64,000 nucleotides of DNA from Voacanga thouarsii (Eukaryota; Streptophyta; Magnoliopsida; Gentianales; Apocynaceae): positions 434,001 to 498,000 of the forward strand of contig JANUWF010001942.1 of the NCBI GenBank assembly GCA_026120185.1, given 5' to 3'. This document shows positions 45,934 through 57,697 of this stretch, piece by piece. The translations under genes and the position numbers were made by a program. The notes below the pieces were generated by a model, which ran no database searches, was not told the origin of the DNA, and was given only the letters and a program-made list of their open reading frames with translations. The first letter of the stretch is position 1; each line of letters begins with the position of its first letter.

Positions 45934-48900
45934 TGTGAAACCCCACCTAAAGCCAACCCTAGAGTAAGGGGGTCGGGAATGCATATCATATTATTTTGCA
46001 TGAATATATATGGTTTTGAATGATTTTATGTGCTTTAGAATCGTGGATTATAGGTTTAAATGCTCAGTTATACTTATTAAGTAGGAGGGGTAAAATGGTA
46101 ATTTTGATTGAGGTTAGAATAGGAAGATAGCTTGAGGAGTAGATAAGAAAAATGTGTGGGTGAGAAAATAAGAACAAGAGTTGTTGTGGTTTAATGGTTA
46201 GAGCTTGGTGAATTAATTTCTAAGGTCATGTGTTCAAATCCCATCATTTAAGCTTTTATCATGATTATCTTAATTAAGTTTGAATTTTTGTTTTCTTGCA
46301 TTCCATGAAAATAGGAATGATTGTCTTAAGGGAGACATGAAGAGAATGTCCTAATCTTATCCTCATGTCCTAAAAGAATTCTAGAAGAATTCTTGTCCAA
46401 CTTATTACCTATAGCTTTGTCCTAGCAATTTCATAATTCAAATAAACTAAAATCCATTAAATCTTTTTCTTTGAATTCCAAAAAAATTCTGTGATGATTT
46501 CTTCCCCTTGAATTTCAAAAATCAGCTTTGGGGAAGGGAGGTTGACCGAAAAATAGGAGGAAAAATAGGAAGGGTTCCAAGAGAATATTAATCACCATGG
46601 AAGGACTTTCAAAACTATCTTCAAGATGTTCATGCTTTAGTGGTAGGAAATCTGGAAATTTTCCAGATTTGTTGCAGCCCTTCTCTTCGAAAATTCAGGC
46701 CATAAACCCAACCATTTGCTGCCAAGAAAATGGTCATTTCAAGTGGCTTGGAAGCTGGAAAAATTGTGCAATTTTCGGACTGCACAAAATAGCACCAAAC
46801 CAGAAATAGCACAAAATAGCACCAAACCACAAATTGTGCAACAAGGAAATGAAGCTGTTTTTAGTTCATCATCAAGCCAACAAACTTCTCTGCATTAGTC
46901 CAGGAATGAGGCTGAAAACCACCCTTGGAAGACACTCAAACAACCCTGAAGAACCTCTGAAAAACCGAGCTAAGAAGGTGCGAAAATCCTGTACCAAAAT
47001 TCTGCAAACTTTCGAAAAAGCCATGAACACTTGAGAGCAGAATTTTTCCAGCCTTGTCCCTTTCTAGCCTAGGACCGAAAGTCACCTTCAATCTCTGTAG
47101 AATTGAGCCTTGCTCAGCCATACTTTGAACAACATTAAACCCACACCTACCTTGAAGCATAAGGACTCCATGGCTGCACCACAAAACACTCCTAAGATCA
47201 CTCAATTCAAACTCCATTTGAACTTCAAATAATTCCATCATTTCACTCCCATAAATCACTCTTGCATTAAGCTGAAATAACCAGAATTTTCTCTGCCTTT
47301 AAGGACTGAATTTCAGCCAGCCTTGAGCAACATTAACCCTCAACCATTTCAGCAAAACATTCCTGTTCCAGCCGACACCATTAAAGTCCCTAGACACCTC
47401 TCTTGATCAAACACCATAGCTGATCTTTTACCTTAAACATCTCTACCATTTCCTCCATTTAAATTTCAAATAAAATCTGATTTCTCTCTCTCACAAAGCT
47501 GAAAACCGAAACCCTCAATCACACCCTACCATTCGGCCAGCTTTCTAGCAGAAATCGTGCAGCACTTCTTCTAGTTTCTCTCCATTTTCACCTAAAACAC
47601 CAAGAACACACACTAAACTTCTTCAAGCCTAAACCTACTCTAAAACACCTCCAATCACTCTCAAATACTCCAGATCATCTCTACTTAATCCCTAGACTTC
47701 ATTTCTGCCATTTATAACACGAAATCTGGCAGATAAGAATTTTCAACCGGATCAAAAATCAGTTTTTCTTGAAGACCTCAAGAACATCAACAAGGTAAAA
47801 CAAGAACAACCTTCTTGTTCATCTTCTTCCATTCAATTCTTAATACACCTATCTAATGCTCTCTTTCTCTTTCTCTCTCTCGCTCTCTCACTCTCTTCTA
47901 ACCGAAATGGTTGATTAAACCATCAACCATGGATGTTGTTTCGTTGGACCATTCAAGTCATTCCATCGCGTGTGGACCTTCTTTTGTCTTCATCAAAGGA
48001 ATCGACAATCAAGTATTCATTCTTAAATTTCTCTTATTAAGTTCTGAAATCATGTCTCCTAGATGATGATAGAGAAATGGAATATGATTAGGAGATTGAG
48101 TATATGCATGTGGATTAGGGGGATGAAGTTATGACATGATGATGGTTGTATTTGACTAGGATGTATGTGTTTTTCTTTCGAATCAATATATGTTCTTCAT
48201 GCTTGATGAATTTAATGGATGATGAAGCATGATTAGATATTATGACACCAAAGGTGATTAGGCTTTTGATGATCTTATTTTCCCATGGAAATCATGTTTG
48301 ATGATTATGCTTAGTAGGATTTTGGCCATTTGATAGTATGAGATAGTTCGAGTGTTTGTTCATGAATAGATTAATTTCTTGTTTGATGATGGAGAATGGG
48401 ATCATGAATCTTTTTTAGCAATAGGAAGACCATGATGTAAGATTATTTTCTTGTAAATTCTAAGCTATATTCATTAGCAAATTTTATTACATAAATTAAA
48501 ATTACTACTATGTTTTTCTTCAAAAAAATTCGAAACACTAGGGGGATTTGTAGTAGAGTATTAAATCAAACTATTAATATTTTTATTAAATGGAAATTTA
48601 AAATAATTTATTAATAAATTTTAATTATTATTAATTATTTATTATCTCTTCGAAATTAATTAAAATTTATTATTTATTTAATTTATTATTTATTTATAAT
48701 AAAGCTATTTTTTTTTTAAATTACCATTTCTTAATATCAAATAAGACTTAATAATATTTAAAATTCCAACCTTGGTTTATTTATTAATAATAACACTCAA
48801 GAATTATTATTTGAGTCTATAATTTATTAACAATTATTTTAGAACCCCTAGTTATTTCAATCTATCAAACTAGACTTAGTTTGTAAAATTCTTCAGCATC

Positions 48901-50133
48901 TAGCCTTAAAGTTTAGGACATTAAGATCATGGTTAGTCATGGATGTATCTAGTTAAGCTAAGAATTATTTATGTAAGGCAGGTATAGCTTGAATGTGACC
49001 CTATGTTTTGTGTTTACCCCAGGCAGGGGTTAGGTCAGCCTTGGAAGACTTTTGTGTAGAGCAAGCAAAGAAGCAGGTAAGCTCCTTCATGGAGTTTTGT
49101 GAAGACCAAAAGTTATTGTGGCAAGCAAATGCAATGTATATGGACATTTATTTGTAAATGCAATTAATGACTGTTTTTCCTTTTTATTTCAGTCAAGCAA
49201 ACCATTTGAAAATTGAACAAGCAGTTTTACACAAATCTAAACTTTTTCTAAAACCTAACTTGACTAGACTTTTGGAAACCCTTAATTGCTATTTTCAAAT
49301 AAAGTAAAGTTTGATCAATTTTCTCCCAAGGGGAGACAATCAACGTTAAGTACTCAATAAGGGTAGACCACCAGGACTAGTCTTTGAAGGGTTAGGGTAA
49401 GTCTCTCAGTAGGTGGCCACCTCTGAGGGGTGAGTCCTTCCTGGATAGGATGCCAGTCCGCTAGGTCATACCGGTCCGAGCTAGCAAGTTTTAGTCATGT
49501 GGACTGTATGTTCCGGAGTGGACAACCGGTAAGTTTGGGTGTAGAGATGGAGGAGTATCTCACCCGGTAGGCCGTACACCTACTTTTGTCAGCATTGCAC
49601 AAAGTGTGGCATTCTGACTGTTATTGGTCATAGGGCCCAACGTGTGGTAACCCATGGCTACCCATTTGAGTGGTTGTATTTATTGTGCACATGTATGATT
49701 TGAAAAGTGAAACACCACTCTTTATTTTCAACACTTATTTATTACTTGCAAGCATTTTTCCCTATGAAACTTTTATAACTTGTATACATGAATTATTTTA
49801 CCTGAAACACTTAAAGCACACACGGGCTTACTGAGATTTTTATCTCACCACCTTTTATGCCATGTTTTCAGGAAGATCCTGCTGTGGAGATCATTAGCTA
49901 GAATGTTGCCTTGCTTGAAGACTCTTGTTATTTACTTTAAGTACTGTTTGAGAGATTGTTGCGAATAATTTATTTTGAATTTGTGCCAGTATTTATCTTG
50001 TGGGTTGTAATAAATTTAGTTTTAAAATCTTTAGTTTATTTTATTTTCATGTAACCTAGTTATAAAGACCCCTTGTCCTTTTGGACGGGGCGACATCCCC
50101 GGCCCTGTTGGGCCTAGATAGTGGGGTGTTACA
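45934..50133 (+). mobile_element. Q: 4.2-kb solo LTR inserted in P in inverted orientation
   Basis: Starts TGTGAAACCCC, ends GGGGTGTTACA, perfect duplication CATCA (45929-45933 and 50134-50138). Same family as P, opposite strand. It contains a (CT)n-rich tract at 47861-47897, a tRNA-like segment at 46180-46250 and, near its end, TATAAAGACCCC. There is no primer site, purine tract or convincing ORF. Confidence 0.9.
46180..46250 (+). other. tRNA-like segment with A-box and B-box resemblance in Q
   Basis: GGTTTAATGGTTAGAGC (46188-46204) resembles a tRNA D-arm/A box, and TGTTCAAATCCCA (46231-46243) a T-arm/B box, with natural spacing. The T stem pairs with one mismatch; I find no acceptor stem. 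The matching place in P (about 51910-51960, other strand) keeps the first part only. More likely a relic or chance RNA polymerase III-like promoter than a tRNA gene. Confidence 0.35.
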
Positions 50134-50138
50134 CATCA

Positions 50139-52196
50139 ACCCCAACTCCATCATATACACACATTCATTCATTCTTCAAACTCAACTCATCACAACAACA
50201 CATGCTTAAACCACACTTATAGCCCATCTCCTTCCAATATCATCCTAGAGACATGAATCTAGAGCCTAAAAAGAGGGTTGAAGGGACTTACTTGATTGAT
50301 GAGTATCTTAAAGGAGTTTCGAATGGATCTCAACTCCTAGATGTCTAAATCCGTCCAAGAGAGATGAAGAAAGCATGGCCATTGGTGAAGAAGTCATTCG
50401 ACCAAGAGGGAGAGGGTGTTCGGCTAAGAGAGAGAGATAGAGAGAGAGAGAGGGAAAAGAGAAGAAGAAAGTCCATTAGTATATTTATTCATATATATAT
50501 TCATTAGAGATCAAGGATTAGTGAAGATGAAGTTGATTGAACAAGTTTACCTTGTAGGTGTTCTTGAGCCTTCACAAAAATTCTGAATTTTTATCCAAAA
50601 ATGCAAGTTGAATTTTGGAGTTTGATGTTAAAAATGGTATGGATGGACTCACGGAAGTGAGTAGATGAAATCTGGAATTTTTGAAAGAAGTTTGAAGTGG
50701 TTTGGAGAGGTATTAGGCGAAAGAAGGAATAGGTGTTCTTGGTATTCTATGTGTGCTTGAAGGTTGAAGAGAATGGAGAGAGTTTTGGTTGAAGTTGCCG
50801 AAATTCTTAGGGATTAGGGTTGGTCGAACTCTTTGAGGAGTTTTGGCAATTGAATTTTCTGGTTTGATAGGAAAAGGAAAGGCTGGTTGTTGAAATCCTA
50901 AAAGAATAATTTAGTGAATCAAATTTGGAAACAAAATATGTTGAGAATATCTTGATCAATGGAGAGCTTTTGAAAGCTGTGATGGTCGGCTATTTGATCA
51001 GTGTTTTTGGCTAGATGAAAGCTGAGTGAAGAAGGTTAATGGTGGACGAAAGGAAGGAGTGTAATGGTGAAGGAAAGGTCTGGCTGTTTGAGAGACATTT
51101 TATGGAAGGTTGCTAAATTAATATTGCTGGAATTTTGGTATTCAATCAAGGCATGATTGCAGTGATTTGTTGGAGACATTTTCAGGCAGCCATGTCTGAG
51201 TTTCATGCCGAAGCTTGGGGAAGACAATGGAGTTCAATTCATGGCTGTTTAAGAAAGGTTTGTGCAGAAGAAAGATGAAGTTTCGGCCAGGGCTGGAGTG
51301 GAAAACAAAGCTGGAAAATTCTGTCTAGTGATTTTTGCAAGTTGGAAAGAATTTCTGGGCAGATTTTCTGCCATTGTTCAATTGATTTTGCAGCAGAGTT
51401 TAAGGGGATTTCAGAGGTCTTTCAAAACTGGTTTCTAGCCTTCTTTATGGAGGAAAACATGGCTAAGGAGATGGGTAAATCTGGAATAAAACAACTTGGT
51501 TTAAGACCACCTAAGCTGCGATTTTGCCCAGAAATTTTTCTGGTTTTGCACAGCATTTTTGCAGTCCGAAAATGGGCAAAAAAATTCAGATTTCAAGCTG
51601 ATCAAAAGGGCCATTTTCTGTCAGCATTTGGGAGGGAATAATGGCTAACAATTTCGACACCTTGAAGGCACAAGAAGCTGGAAATTTCAGTTCATTACAT
51701 GAAAGAAAATGAACCTAGCTAGAGTGAAGTTTAGAAGGTTCAGTAGGGGAATTAATTCTCTTGGAATACTTTCCCATCTCTTCCATATTTTCGGTCCATA
51801 AGATGTCTTTCACTAAGACATTTTGAACCTTCAAAGCCACAGCACTTTACTGAAATTTCTAGAATGAAATTGGCTAGAACAAATGTGACCAATCTAACGA
51901 ATTGAGAATTAAGGAGAATTAATTCCATAACTCTAACCACAAAATCACAACAATTCTTGTTCTTATTTTTTGTCTAAAATATTTTTCCTATTTAATCCTC
52001 AAGCTATCTCCCTATTTTCACCTTAAGCAAAAATTACCATTTTACCCTTCTTACTCAACACTCACAATTAAGGCTTCTAAGCCACAAAACACAAATCCAA
52101 AGCATATAATTTCATATAAAAATATATTTAAGCATACAATAAAATATGATATGCATCACCCCTTACTCTAAGGTTGGTTTCGACTGGGGTTTCACA
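50139..52196 (-). repeat. P, segment right of Q
   Basis: Non-coding LTR sequence complementary to the left part of Q (about 45934-47990): the GA-rich tract at 50429-50458 faces Q's CT tract, and 52140-52196 faces Q's start. The small ORFs at 51342-51641 (+) and 51036-51227 (-) are not conserved in Q. Confidence 0.75.
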
Positions 52197-52201
52197 CCTC
52201 G

Positions 52202-52330
52202 TGACATGAACAACAAATTTTCCAATTAAGGTTTCAAGCTCTGTTGATTCTGGTACTGTGAGTGTTATCACCGAAGCGTACTGGGGGTACTACCCCTCAT
52301 TCGACTTCCTTAGATCCCAATTCGCCATTT
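52202..52330 (-). pseudogene. gag: Element C gag remnant before insertion P
   Basis: On the - strand, from about 52330: MANWDLRKSNEG, a stop, then ITLTVPESTELETLIGKF and VHVT, running into the P target site and continuing at 42473 with RFHEIDSTFKKFEAMIHNM. This is the region just upstream of the gag-protease junction. The capsid domain that should precede it is missing. Confidence 0.6.
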
Positions 52331-52611
52331 CTCCTAAACATAGAAACGAGTTAGATACGAAATTACTAATGAAGACAAAATTACAAGATTACACAATTAG
52401 TTAAAAAGAACATAGTCAAAGTTACTAGGTTAGATTATGTTACAAGGGTGTACAAAAATACATGAAATACAAAAGATAGCACCTTTTTACAGAAAGAACA
52501 ATTATACATATTTTACATATCTACATATTTTCATATTTACATATTTATATAGTTAAATCAATAAAATCCAAGCTTTCATGCTATTGTTCCCCAGCAACGG
52601 CGCCAAAAACT
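52331..52611 (-). other. Element C leader and primer-binding site
   Basis: Non-coding. The primer-binding site is at 52588-52605 on the - strand, TGGCGCCGTTGCTGGGGA, 6 bp after the LTR end. It is close to the usual Athila tRNA-Asp-type site and less mutated than A's. Confidence 0.85.
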
Positions 52612-54131
52612 TGATGTGTCCGGACTTGGGTGTAAAAATCATACAAAAACTAAGCACATTCCCAATCAAGTTTAAATTAAAACGTTCAACCCAAATCACA
52701 CATATGAGCAAGCGTACTCATCATTAACCGAGCATATGGTTCAAACGAGTGTCGATCCTCAAGGAACAAGTAGACATTAATTACCTTTCTTTTATTGTTT
52801 AACCGACTCAATAAAGTGAAAAATAAATAAAAATAAAAAAATCAAATCAAATCAAAATAAAAATATATACATGTCAAGGATATAGAATTATGCAATTCAA
52901 ACCATTGTTTAGACACCCATGATCTTAAAGTACTCAACCTTTATCAGAACTAATTATTCTCTTGGTATCATGAAAAATTAAAGTAGACTCACTTCTTTCC
53001 CAATCCATGAATCCCTATCTTCTAGATAACTTAGCATCACATACTCTGTCTCAGCCAGTCTTACCCAAAAGATGAATTAAACACAATTCTTTGATTAAAT
53101 TTCTATACTCTGGCAAACTTAAAACATGAAATTAACCAATGAATCCATACTCTGGTAGACATCAATTAACCTTTAATTACCAGTTCTTAACAATTAACCC
53201 CTTTCTAAAGCAAGTTAAAAGACAACAAATATGAAATTAACCAATTGAAACCACCACCAACCCCTTTCCCAAGCAAGTTAATGAAAAGAAATAATCAATC
53301 AATCTCGTAATCAATCCAAGTAATTAAATACCAAAAGTAACAATCAATTAATCAAAAGATCAAATAACTCTAAAAACCATGAATATATAAAACAATGTCA
53401 AATTACAATAAAACAATTAACATATCATTGTTCAAGAAAAAGAAAACAAAGTAAAAGAAAGCACTCATAGACAAGCCTCCTTCTTCTTCCTTTGAAGGCC
53501 TTCTTGCACAACCCTCCTTAAATTGAAGAATTCCTCTTTTGATTGAGAAATTTCTATGATGATCAATGAATTCTCCCCTTTTACCTTGCATTTTTCATCT
53601 GTTTATAGCCTTAAGGAGTTCCTAAACTTGTAGGTACCATGTTCTTGGCCGAGTAGAAGTTGAAAGATACTAAAACTCCTCAGATTACCAAAAACGTGTA
53701 GAAAAATCGCAACACCACCTTAACTCCAGGGCACAGCTAGCGCCGGTTGTGTTCTGCTTCTCTACTCGTTTGTCGATTTTTCTTTAAATTTCACGCAATA
53801 AGTTCCAAAATGTAGCCGGCGCCGGTTCCAGCTTCACAGCCGGCGCCGCCTTGGTTCTGTTCTTCTCTGTTTCACCAATTTTTCCATCACTTCGAAGTCT
53901 GTTTCAACAGTGCACAATCGATGTCGGTTCTAGGGCCCTAGCCGGCGCCGCCTCTCCTCTATTTTGCGACGTTTTCGCTTCGTTTTACCCCAAAAACCTA
54001 AAATAATGAACAAAATACCTTTCCAAAGGTAAAATCTCAAATATGAAATAATATGACTAGTTATTACACAAAATGTATTACAAAAGAACCTCAAATAACT
54101 AGGAAAAGTATGACTAATTTAGCCCCTATCA
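52612..54131 (-). repeat. Element C 5' LTR (1520 bp)
   Basis: TGATGTGTCC to GCCCCTATCA, inverted. It carries the GC-rich motif near 53815, 53840 and 53940. It pairs with 35053-36594. The minus ORF at 53403-53591 is LTR translation only. Confidence 0.93.
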
Positions 54132-54633
54132 GCCACCTCACCTTCCATTGGTGTATGAAAGTGCTAAAGAATCTTGGTAATCACTAGAGGGAAGGCAAAT
54201 ATCTTGAAAAGATGGGTAGAAAAAAGTACATCTCTCGTATTGGAGATGATTAGAGAGGCTAAACGAACCAATTGGGTATGCATTAGCTTATGTAGCACAT
54301 AGATATCCACCAACCTCCCTTCATTGAACCCACTTACCCTATGAGCAACATTAAAGCCCAGTACATACACAATTAGTCTATACTGTGGAGGGAGGTTGGT
54401 AACATAAAATACCTTAGCCTGACCAGCAATATGATATATCAAATGTACCTCAGTCCTAGCATTAATAAAACTCCAGTCTATATTAGACTCCACGTTCTTA
54501 TTATAGGTGTCAATATCAACTCAAGCTTCATCATCTCTAATACCTAGGATATCAGCTAAAAATTCCCTAGATAGATGGATAGGGACACCTCTCACTGTGG
54601 TATCTATGTTCCTTAAAACATGATGCTTCTTAT
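54132..54633 (-). pseudogene. Element D late ORF, central part
   Basis: Open for about 109 residues at 54493-54164 and readable upstream to 54610: VRGVPIHLSREFLADILGI near 54590, then a stop, NIDWSFINARTEV, LPPQYRLIVYVLGFNVAHRV and YVLHKLMHTQLVRLASLII. This fits the poorly understood plant transposon protein found after pol in many Athila-like elements. I name the family from memory and am moderately sure. It may lie where an envelope-like gene is described in some Athila elements. Insertions C, the MITE and B all fall inside this one ORF. Confidence 0.6.
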
Positions 54634-55201
54634 TAGAGTTGTATTGGAACACAAATGAACCGAGCATCATATTTTTGAGCTCGAGTTTGAACATAAATGA
54701 ACACTAATTGAATTCGTTCATTTATTATTCGAGTTTGAGTTCGTGTGCGAATTCATCCGATTATTGTTTGATAATGTTTTTGTTCGTTTAAGTTCGAGTT
54801 CAAAAAACTTGATTAACGTTCGAGTTCATTTATTTCATATTTTTTATTTTAAAATTTATAAAAATAATAATTCAAAAAATAATAAAAATAATTGAATATT
54901 ATAATTTTAAATAAATAAATAAAATAATATAATTAATCTTAATACTATAATATGAGATTTATTAAGAATAAATCTTAATATTATAAAATATAAATAAATA
55001 AATATAATTAATTTTTAAAAATATATAGTATGTTAGAGATGTTTGAATATGTTCGCAAGCATGTTCAAGTTTGTTCGTTTGTTAATCGAACTTAATATTT
55101 CGTTCGATTTTGTTTGTTTAATAAACTAACGAACCTTATTCGAACACAAACGAGCTCTAATAAGCTTTTGTTTATGAACGTTCGATTCATTTACAGTTCT
55201 A
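54634..55201. mobile_element. hAT-like MITE (568 bp)
   Basis: Ends TAGAGTTGTA and TTACAGTTCTA are imperfect inverted repeats. Flanks CTTCTTAT (54626-54633) and CTTTTTAT (55202-55209) match at seven of eight bases, the 8-bp duplication of hAT elements. The interior is rich in alternating GTTCGAGTT/GAACTC strings at both ends with an AT-rich middle. No coding. Confidence 0.85.
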
Positions 55202-55209
55202 CTTTTTAT

Positions 55210-55251
55210 CTTCCATGTTTGCATAAAACTCTTTTACTAAGTTGGGTTAAT
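55210..55251 (-). pseudogene. Element D late ORF, 42-bp piece between MITE and B
   Basis: On the - strand one frame reads NLVKEFYANMED, continuing into 54625 after removal of the MITE. Its only value is to show that the MITE and B hit the same coding region a few dozen bases apart. Confidence 0.55.
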
Positions 55252-56622
55252 TGATAGGGGCAAAATTCATCTATATTTTCCTAGTTATTTGAGGGTATTT
55301 TGTGATACATTTGTTGTAATAACTAGATATATTCCTTCATATTTGATATTTTACCCTTGAAAAGGTGTTTTGAAATTTTATTATAGAAAATGACGAAAAA
55401 ACATCAAAACTGTCGCCGTCAAAGCACAGCCGGCACAGACGCTGGCCCCATTCTGGAAATAAGGGAAATTTTACATGAAAAACAGAGCAACACCGGTCTA
55501 ACCAGAGCACGGCCGACGCGAGCCCCAACTCCACTCTGTCCAAAGTCAACGGACTTTTCCAATCATACGCGGATTTGGTAATTTCCAAGAGTTTTGGTAT
55601 TTTTCAATCTCTACTTGGCCCAAGACTCTTAGGAAATGAATTTTAGCCTCTTGAAAGCATATTTAAACGAGAAAAACACAAGATAAAGGGGTGATTTGAA
55701 GGATCCAAGCTAGCTACTTATTATTCAAAGACAAAATCACCACTCAAAAGGGCATTGTTCAAAGGAAGTTTTTAAGAGAAAGAAGAATAACTTGTCTATG
55801 AGTTCTATCTTTTATCCTTTATTTACTTTTTTAGAACAATGATGTTATTAATGTTTTGATTGTAATTGAATATTATTTTGGAGATTGTGATTTTGAATTA
55901 ATTGGGATTTTTTATCAATCTATTGTTGTCCTTGGTATTTAATTACTTGTTATCATTGGTTATTGATGCGTTTTCTTCTAATTGACTTGAGAAACGATGT
56001 TAGAAGTTCATTACATTAATTTCATATTTGTTAGGTCTTAATGGACTTGAGAAAGTTAAGATTAAAGAATTAAAGTGATCAAAGATTAGTTAATTTCACT
56101 TAGAGCTTAGGGTCATTGGCTAATTTCATATTTATAAGGAATTAAGTTTAATATATATTTTGGTTATTTTAGTGCGATTGAGAAATTTGCTAAATTAATC
56201 AAGAGATACTGATTCTATGGATTGGGAAAGAAGTGGAATATACATAAGTAAGTTTATAACTTAGGAAACGATTGAATTTTACTTAACTTCCTTCATGATG
56301 CTAAGATAACAATTGATTGTGATGAATACTAAGTGATTCAATATTATGTTTTCAAAAAATTGCATCCTTGAGTTATATATCTATCTTTATCTTTATTTAT
56401 TTTTCTTTTTATTCTCTTATTATTTTATTGGCTAAATAATAAAGATTTGGGTAAAATAAGGTGGGAGCTTAAGTTCTCGTGGATTCGATACTTACTATTC
56501 GCTATACTATACAATGGGTATACTTGCCCGTATATATGGTTTTAGTGGTTGGTATTTTAATTAAAACTTGATTAATTGTGTAATTTGTTGGTAATATTTT
56601 CTACACTAAAAAACACACATTA
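55252..56622 (+). repeat. Element B 5' LTR (1371 bp)
   Basis: Starts TGATAGGGGCAAAATTC. A TATA-like TATTTAAACGAG lies near 55660. GC-rich motifs (CAGCCGGCAC near 55427, ACGGCCGACG near 55509) occupy the same place as in A but are diverged. A deletion of some tens of bases relative to the 3' copy is visible near 56350. Confidence 0.9.
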
Positions 56623-56628
56623 AGTTTT

Positions 56629-56646
56629 TGGCGCTGTTGCCAGGGA
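56629..56646 (+). other. Primer-binding site of element B
   Basis: TGGCGCTGTTGCCAGGGA, 6 bp after the LTR end, the same site class as in A and C. Confidence 0.82.
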
Positions 56647-56853
56647 TGGGCACTATCGGAAACACTCAATTCTTGTTGAGTTAGCTTTTATTGTATTTGT
56701 ATATATCACTAACTTTTGTGTTTAGGTAGTTTGTGAATATTTCTAATTTGTATATTTTTCTTTTCTTTATTTTTCTGTAATTTTTGTTTGTTTTTATTTT
56801 TATTTTTGATTTGATTTTTATTTTTCTTTGAGTGCAAGATTCAAAACATCATC

Positions 56854-57697
56854 ATGAAAAATTATTTATGGGCACAATGTCAAAGGAGCTATAATGATGA
56901 TATGTCGGTAAGGTTGCAAGCTCTCATAGATGCTTTTAGTAAGACATCACTTAAAGCTTCAATCCAATCCTTTATTGCCAACACAAACATGTCCATTAGG
57001 GGGTATGAAGAAGCATCCCAACGAATGAGCTCTGCAAGAATACAACTAGCCAAGTTGGTTGAAAATACCATAAAGGCCTATACAATTGCACAAGAGGACC
57101 CCCAAGGAAAGGAGCGAGGACATGAGGAACAATTGCCCAATGTGGCAAAAGAGGTATTCAATTCTACTCTATGTAATAATAATTTTAATCTCTCTTTGTC
57201 ACAGGATTTCTTAGGTTCCTCTCAATTCTTGGAGAACAATGGTCCAAATGATGATGTGTTAAGCTTAACATGTCTCAAGGAGTTGGATCTTTTCACTGAT
57301 ACATCATAAGAAGCCCTTGAAGTATGCTAACAAATTCTACCCTTCACCCCATCCAAAGAGAAGTAACTTAGTTTTTCTAGAGTATGAATTGAAAAATAAG
57401 GATTTCTTGATCCCATCTTTGAGAACTCAATTCTTAAGTTTCAAGGGGAATTTTCATTGTGACACATCTTTTCAAGGGAAAAATGGTGGTTCCAAGTTTG
57501 ACGCATCCTTTAGATACCATATGCACTCCTATGTTGAAAACAATATTTGTGTACTTAAAGAAATGTTAGAGAATGAGGTTTATGTATTTTGTTTTACTAA
57601 GAAAAATTATTTTCATGAACATGGCCTTTTTCAAAAACTTCCCTTCTTTCTACATTCATCCTGCCTATTTTCTGCTTTGAGCTTAAACATTTTTTGA
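56854..57697 (+). pseudogene. Unknown conserved ORF, copy B (one frameshift)
   Basis: Open from 56854 to 57309, then a one-base shift and a second frame, 57317-57697. It matches element A's 3440-4335 along its length: LQALIDAFSKTSLKA, YEEASQRM, EVFNSTLC, NLSLSQDFLGSSQFL, KELDLF, FLIPSLRTQFLSFKGNF and KEMLENEVYVF. No transmembrane segment, zinc knuckle or known catalytic motif is apparent. There is a conserved His/Tyr-rich patch (YHMHSYVEN; YYVHSYVEI in A). The start could be the first Met (56854) or MSVRLQ at about 56899, which better matches A's MAKLQ. Function unknown. Confidence 0.65.

Larger units (their letters stand above)
42474..52196 (-). mobile_element. P: 4.1-kb solo LTR (Ty3/gypsy type) interrupted by S and Q
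   Basis: Left end TGTAACACCCC, right end GGGGTTTCACA, perfect duplication CCTCG (42469-42473 and 52197-52201) within C's gag. Removing S and Q leaves about 4110 bp with no primer site, purine tract or coding. It is the inverted equivalent of Q, so it is read as a solo LTR. LTRs this long recall large-LTR non-autonomous elements. The CTTACTGAGA...TCTCACC block near the 3' end resembles Tekay/Del-type LTRs, a weak assignment. Confidence 0.85.
35053..54131 (-). mobile_element. Element C: Athila-like retrotransposon with pol, interrupted by a nested insertion
   Basis: The - strand 5' LTR is at 54131-52612 and the 3' LTR at 36594-35053. Flanks ACCAC (35048-35052) and GCCAC (54132-54136) match at four of five bases. 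A primer site follows the 5' LTR and a purine tract precedes the 3' LTR. Internal order is a short leader, a gag C-terminal remnant, protease, reverse transcriptase, RNase H, integrase and a long 3' non-coding region. About 9.7 kb in the middle (42474-52196) is the solo LTR P with its own insertions. The LTR and 3' region match element A. Confidence 0.93.

Noticed and set aside
46180..46250. A functional tRNA gene
   Set aside because: No acceptor stem, imperfect T stem and no support from the P copy.
46597..47259. Several overlapping ORFs of 60-107 residues in Q
   Set aside because: Not conserved in the matching part of P, no domain, and on both strands at once.
42474..52196. A 9.7-kb full-length retrotransposon with inverted termini
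   Set aside because: It has no primer site, purine tract or pol. The internal junctions at 45934 and 50133 have their own perfect CATCA duplication, and S has AATAC.
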